A stretch of 8,579 nucleotides of DNA, taken from NCBI GenBank assembly GCA_945928585.1, contig CAMENQ010000084.1:1-8579 (forward strand), written 5' to 3'. The notes below the pieces were generated by a model. That model did no database searches, was not told the DNA's origin, and saw only the letters and a program-made list of their open reading frames with translations. Positions within the stretch are counted from its first letter, which is position 1. Each line of letters begins with the position of its first letter. The translations under genes were made by a program, and so were the position numbers. Shown in pieces: positions 5,514-8,579 of the stretch. The stretch comes from an uncultured Roseburia sp. (GTDB lineage: Bacteria > Bacillota > Clostridia > Lachnospirales > Lachnospiraceae).

Positions 5514-8069
5514 ATGAATTTTAGTAAAGAAAGTGTGGAGACGAAACACAAAAACCTTGTTTCAACGCCACGCAAGCTGTCAACAAAGTTTATGGTAAAT
5601 ATATTTCGTGTATTTATTTTTGCCATAATCCTTGTTTGTGTAGCCGGCGGCTTTCTGGCCCTTGGTATGGTAAAGAGTATTATCGATGGTGCACCTGACG
5701 TGGAGGATTTAAGTATTGCTCCTGCAGGCTATTCTACTGTAGTATATGACTCTGAGGGAAATGAGATAGAAAAGCTTGCTGCTATCGGTTCAAACAGAAT
5801 ACCTGTTTCCATAGACCAGATACCTGAGCATCTTCAATATGCCTTTATCGACCTTGAGGATGAACGTTTTTATGAACACAATGGTATTGACGTAAATAGT
5901 ATTCTTCGTGCTGGCGTACAATTTCTGCAGGGTTCTAAACAGGGTGCAAGTACACTTACACAACAGCTTTTGAAAAACAACGTATTTGAAGACGGTGGAA
6001 GAGAGGACAATATGGGTGCCCTCATAAAACGTAAGATTCAGGAGCAGTATCTTGCACTGGAGCTTGAGAAAACTACTTCCAAGTCTATTATACTTGAAAA
6101 TTATCTGAATACCAGTTATTTAGGTTCAGACTGCTATGGTGTACAGGCTGCCGCGTTACGTTATTTTAACAAGGATGTCTCTGAACTTACCATTTCAGAG
6201 AGTGCCGTTATTGCTGCCATTACACAGAATCCTACAAAATATTACAATCCAATCTACAACCCTGAAAATAATGCAAAGCGCCGTAAGATTGCTCTTGACA
6301 ATATGCTTGAATATGGCCACATTACCCAGGAGGAATATGATGAGGCTATAAATGATGATGTCTACTCTCGTATACAGCTTATAAGCTCTCAGAATGCAGA
6401 CTCAAATCCATATTCTTACTTTATAGATGAGCTCATTTACCAGGTTATTCAGGATCTTATGGAGGAAAAGGGCTATACCTCTACACAGGCTGCAAATGCT
6501 CTTTACAGTGGTGGTTTAAGCATTTACTCCACACAGGATTCTGCCATCCAGAAAATCTGTGAGGAGGAAATGTCTAATCCTGACAATTATCCTTCAAATG
6601 TATACTACTCATTTGACTGGAGATGGTCGGTACAGCATGCAGACGGAACTATAGAAAACTTCTCAAATGTTAATATAACATATTATCATAAAACTCTTTT
6701 AGGAGAGTCGGATTTTAAGATTATATTTAAATCCAAGGAGGAGGCTCAGGCATGTATAGACGAATACAAGGCAGCCTACTTTAAGGAGGGAGATACTGTT
6801 CTTGGCGAAAATGTACTGTTTACCCTCCAGCCTCAGGCGTCGTTTACTGTTATTGACCAGCGTACAGGTAAGGTTCTCGCTCTTGTAGGAGGCCGTGGCG
6901 AAAAAGAAACAAGTCTTTCCCTTAACAGAGCCACAAGCTCACCGAGACAGCCGGGTTCTTGTTTTAAGGTTCTGGCAGCATTTCTTCCTGCACTTGAAAA
7001 CGGTCAGACCCTTGCCACCGTATATGATGACGCACCATATAATTATGCAAACGGCAGAGCAGTAAATAACTGGTGGAAAACAGGATATGCAGGCTTACAG
7101 AATATCCGCTATGCCATAACACGTTCTGCCAATGTCATTGCTGTTAAAACAGTTACTTCTGTAGGTCCTGATGTTTCAATGGAATACCTGCAGAATCTGG
7201 GCATTACATCACTTGTAAATGCAAGAGAGCTTGCAGACGGCACCATTCTTTCCGATGCCAATCAGGCTATTGCCCTTGGTGGTATAACCGATGGTGTATA
7301 TAATCTTGAAATTACCAATGCATACGCTACCATAGCAAATGGCGGTATATATACGGAGCCTGTTTACTATACAAAGGTAACTGATTACAATGGCCGTGTA
7401 ATACTTGAAAAAGAACCTGAAACAAAACGTGTAATCAAAGATTCAACAGCCTGGCTTCTCACAAATGCCATGCATGATGTTGTAACCAACGGCGTAATCG
7501 GTACAGGCGGCGGTGCAAACGTAAGCGGCCAGTATATTGCCGGAAAAACAGGTACTACTACAAACAGTTATGATTTGTCGTTTGTAGGTTATTCTGATTA
7601 CCTTACGGCAGGCATCTGGACAGGATTTGATGAAAATGCTGATATCGGAAAGCTTACAGGTAACGAGGGCTATCATACCAGATTATGGAGTAAGATAATG
7701 TCAAGAATTCACACTGAAAAAGGCTATGCTTATTCTGAACCTGAACAGCCTGAATCTGTAGTGACTGCACAAGTTTGTTCTAAGTGTGGATATTTGGCTG
7801 TTGAAGGTTTATGTGACCATGATCCTGAGGGAAATAAAATAATAACGGAATATTTTGCTGAGGGCACTGTGCCTACAGAGACATGTAAGTGTCATATTGA
7901 ATATACTATATGTACTGCGTCAGGAAGCCTTGCTACTGATAATTGTCCTGAGGAAAACAGAAAAAAGGTGGTTTACAGGTACAGATTTTTAGGTCATGAT
8001 GGAACTACGGCGGATTCACAGTATGAAATTCCACCGGGACTGGAAAACAGTTCTTGTATTGTGCATTAA
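5514..8069 (+). CDS. class A bifunctional penicillin-binding protein (PBP1A type)
   Basis: This 851-residue membrane-anchored enzyme polymerises lipid II into glycan strands and cross-links their peptides outside the membrane. A cytoplasmic N-terminus of about 30 residues precedes one membrane segment (about 32-57). The glycosyltransferase (GT51) domain has EDERFYEHNG (115-124, with E115 the likely catalytic glutamate), GASTLTQQLLKN (144-155), the RKIQEQYLALELE region (173-185) and ILENYLNTSYLG (193-204). The transpeptidase domain has the SXXK motif as SCFK (S482 nucleophile, K485), SXN as SAN (538-540) and KTG (678-680), so both active sites look intact. A tail from about 745 carries eight cysteines (755, 758, 767, 791, 793, 800, 811, 848), with patterns such as CSKCG and CKCH. 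The ATG follows AAGGAAGG by 10 nt. The gene is monocistronic, with its own promoter and terminator. Its specific role (elongation, division or sporulation) is not evident. Confidence 0.96.
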   Translation: MNFSKESVETKHKNLVSTPRKLSTKFMVNIFRVFIFAIILVCVAGGFLALGMVKSIIDGAPDVEDLSIAPAGYSTVVYDSEGNEIEKLAAIGSNRIPVSIDQIPEHLQYAFIDLEDERFYEHNGIDVNSILRAGVQFLQGSKQGASTLTQQLLKNNVFEDGGREDNMGALIKRKIQEQYLALELEKTTSKSIILENYLNTSYLGSDCYGVQAAALRYFNKDVSELTISESAVIAAITQNPTKYYNPIYNPENNAKRRKIALDNMLEYGHITQEEYDEAINDDVYSRIQLISSQNADSNPYSYFIDELIYQVIQDLMEEKGYTSTQAANALYSGGLSIYSTQDSAIQKICEEEMSNPDNYPSNVYYSFDWRWSVQHADGTIENFSNVNITYYHKTLLGESDFKIIFKSKEEAQACIDEYKAAYFKEGDTVLGENVLFTLQPQASFTVIDQRTGKVLALVGGRGEKETSLSLNRATSSPRQPGSCFKVLAAFLPALENGQTLATVYDDAPYNYANGRAVNNWWKTGYAGLQNIRYAITRSANVIAVKTVTSVGPDVSMEYLQNLGITSLVNARELADGTILSDANQAIALGGITDGVYNLEITNAYATIANGGIYTEPVYYTKVTDYNGRVILEKEPETKRVIKDSTAWLLTNAMHDVVTNGVIGTGGGANVSGQYIAGKTGTTTNSYDLSFVGYSDYLTAGIWTGFDENADIGKLTGNEGYHTRLWSKIMSRIHTEKGYAYSEPEQPESVVTAQVCSKCGYLAVEGLCDHDPEGNKIITEYFAEGTVPTETCKCHIEYTICTASGSLATDNCPEENRKKVVYRYRFLGHDGTTADSQYEIPPGLENSSCIVH

Positions 8070-8145
8070 TAATAGCAGAATAGTTTGAGTCAGGGAATTA
8101 TCCTTAATGTATGATTTTTTGCAGTCAAACATTTTATTATTAAAA

Positions 8146-8185
8146 TTAAGGGATAAATCTTCGGTTTTATCCCTTAAAAATTTTT
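8146..8185 (+). terminator. intrinsic terminator of the PBP gene
   Basis: A perfect 12-bp stem TTAAGGGATAAA (8146-8157) / TTTATCCCTTAA (8166-8177) is capped by a C(UUCG)G tetraloop (8159-8164), one of the most stable RNA loops. A run of five T residues (8181-8185) follows after AAA. It lies about 77 bp past the PBP stop codon. Confidence 0.85.
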
Positions 8186-8192
8186 ATACAAA

Positions 8193-8402
8193 TCATATAC
8201 TTGAAAGATTTTTTTCTGTCACCTCTTTCTCCAAACAAATCGGTAAATTCGTATGTAGTTCGATAGAATGCATACCCTCTTCAATGAACTCCCATAATTC
8301 CCTGAAGTCACCTTTCACAGAGCCGGATTTACAATGGTGCCATTATGGCTTTGGACAGATGCCTGAGAAATCAGTGAGTGCCGCAGGGAAGTGTTTATGA
8401 TG
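8193..8402 (-). pseudogene. possible decayed coding remnant, unknown family
   Basis: On the minus strand a frame reads through about 70 codons to a TGA at 8193-8195, broken by one TAA at 8343-8345. Upstream of that stop it reads HFPAALTDFSGICPKP. Downstream it reads KGDFRELWEFIEEG, then ELHTNLPICLEKEVTEKN, which has protein-like composition, unlike the plus-strand reading over the same bases. No start codon or ribosome binding site is identifiable, and the upstream side runs into a plus-strand promoter. It may be the tail of a degraded gene, perhaps from a mobile element, but I cannot assign a family. It could also be chance. Confidence 0.3.
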
Positions 8403-8430
8403 AGAGAGGATTATTAATCTTGTAACCCGC

Positions 8431-8471
8431 TTGACAAACTATCAATTGACGTGTATACTATCAATTGATAG
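8431..8471 (+). promoter_or_regulatory. near-consensus promoter overlapped by two operator-like repeats
   Basis: TTGACA (8431-8436) and TATACT (8454-8459) are separated by exactly 17 bp, close to an ideal vegetative promoter. The perfect 14-bp palindrome CTATCAATTGATAG lies at 8458-8471, on the end of the -10 box and the expected start point. A second, partial copy, CTATCAATTGAC, fills the spacer at 8439-8450. The copies are 19 bp apart and share 11 of 14 bases in the same orientation. This is the layout of a repressor operator, probably a dimeric helix-turn-helix protein; its identity is unknown. Confidence 0.8.
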
Positions 8472-8495
8472 TAGTAATGTTTGGAGGTGGATATA

Positions 8496-8579
8496 ATTTT
8501 CCTTAGTACACAATCGAAAAAGAAAGAAGTCATTGCATTTCTGGATGAATTAAAGTCGATACTGGAGAATGCAGATTTT
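8496..8579 (+). CDS. N-terminal part of a repressor-controlled small protein, AUU start
   Basis: The last 28 codons form an open frame beginning ATT TTC CTT and encoding FLSTQSKKKEVIAF and then LDELKSILENADF, a helix-forming N-terminus. A strong ribosome binding site GGAGG (8483-8487) is 8 nt before the ATT at 8496. No ATG, GTG or TTG in this frame has a usable site upstream: the GTG at 8486 overlaps the site itself, and the TTG at 8481 has nothing before it. The frame is closed by a TAA just upstream of that TTG, and the other two frames stop shortly after the site. The gene follows the operator-bearing promoter with a leader of about 30 nt. The layout resembles autoregulated toxin-antitoxin or small regulator operons, and the opening loosely recalls clostridial toxin-like proteins near helix-turn-helix antitoxins. 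That resemblance is from memory and unproven. The gene continues past the window. Confidence 0.6.
   Translation, partial: MFLSTQSKKKEVIAFLDELKSILENADF

Noticed and set aside
7443..7676. Minus-strand open frame inside the PBP gene
   Set aside because: It overlaps the conserved transpeptidase KTG region; a shadow frame.
8107..8400. Plus-strand open frame of 97 codons after the PBP gene
   Set aside because: It runs through the PBP terminator hairpin, has no ribosome binding site, and its composition looks random; the minus-strand reading is more protein-like.

Overview
The window looks like chromosomal DNA from a low-GC Gram-positive anaerobe of class Clostridia, most likely family Lachnospiraceae. 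The basis is AT-rich composition, strong purine-rich ribosome binding sites, TypA next to a PAP2 membrane phosphatase, a two-OB-fold Ssb-like protein, and a class A PBP with the cysteine-bearing C-terminal tail common in clostridia. The family placement is an inference from protein style; no rRNA or marker gene is present.

Layout. A short ORF may run off the left edge on the minus strand (1-111), with a terminator-like hairpin inside it. An Ssb-like gene lies on the minus strand (213-851). A divergent intergenic region (852-1240) holds promoters for it and for typA, and a terminator-like hairpin immediately before the typA ribosome binding site. typA/bipA (1241-3070) is followed after 16 bp by a PAP2-family phosphatase (3087-4010), probably in one transcript. 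A YigZ/IMPACT-family gene (4274-4918, minus) is convergent with it.

The most striking feature is a pair of unrelated, very long inverted repeats on either side of yigZ. One (4012-4264) fills the gap between the two convergent stop codons, with 69-bp arms at 67/69 identity. The other (about 5044-5371) lies in the divergent gap before the PBP gene, has 84-bp arms at 82/84 identity, and keeps pairing almost to its apex. Neither is explained by an ordinary terminator.

A bifunctional class A penicillin-binding protein (5514-8069) follows, with an extended -10 promoter, a nested hairpin in its leader and a UUCG-tetraloop terminator. Beyond it is a stretch that may hold a decayed minus-strand coding remnant. 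Last is a near-consensus promoter carrying two copies of a palindromic operator-like motif, which drives an ORF cut off by the right edge that apparently starts at a non-canonical AUU codon.

The named genes are core housekeeping functions: ssDNA binding, ribosome-associated GTPase, lipid phosphate turnover and peptidoglycan synthesis. The unusual content is in the intergenic DNA: the giant hairpins, the leader hairpins and the operator-controlled right-edge gene.
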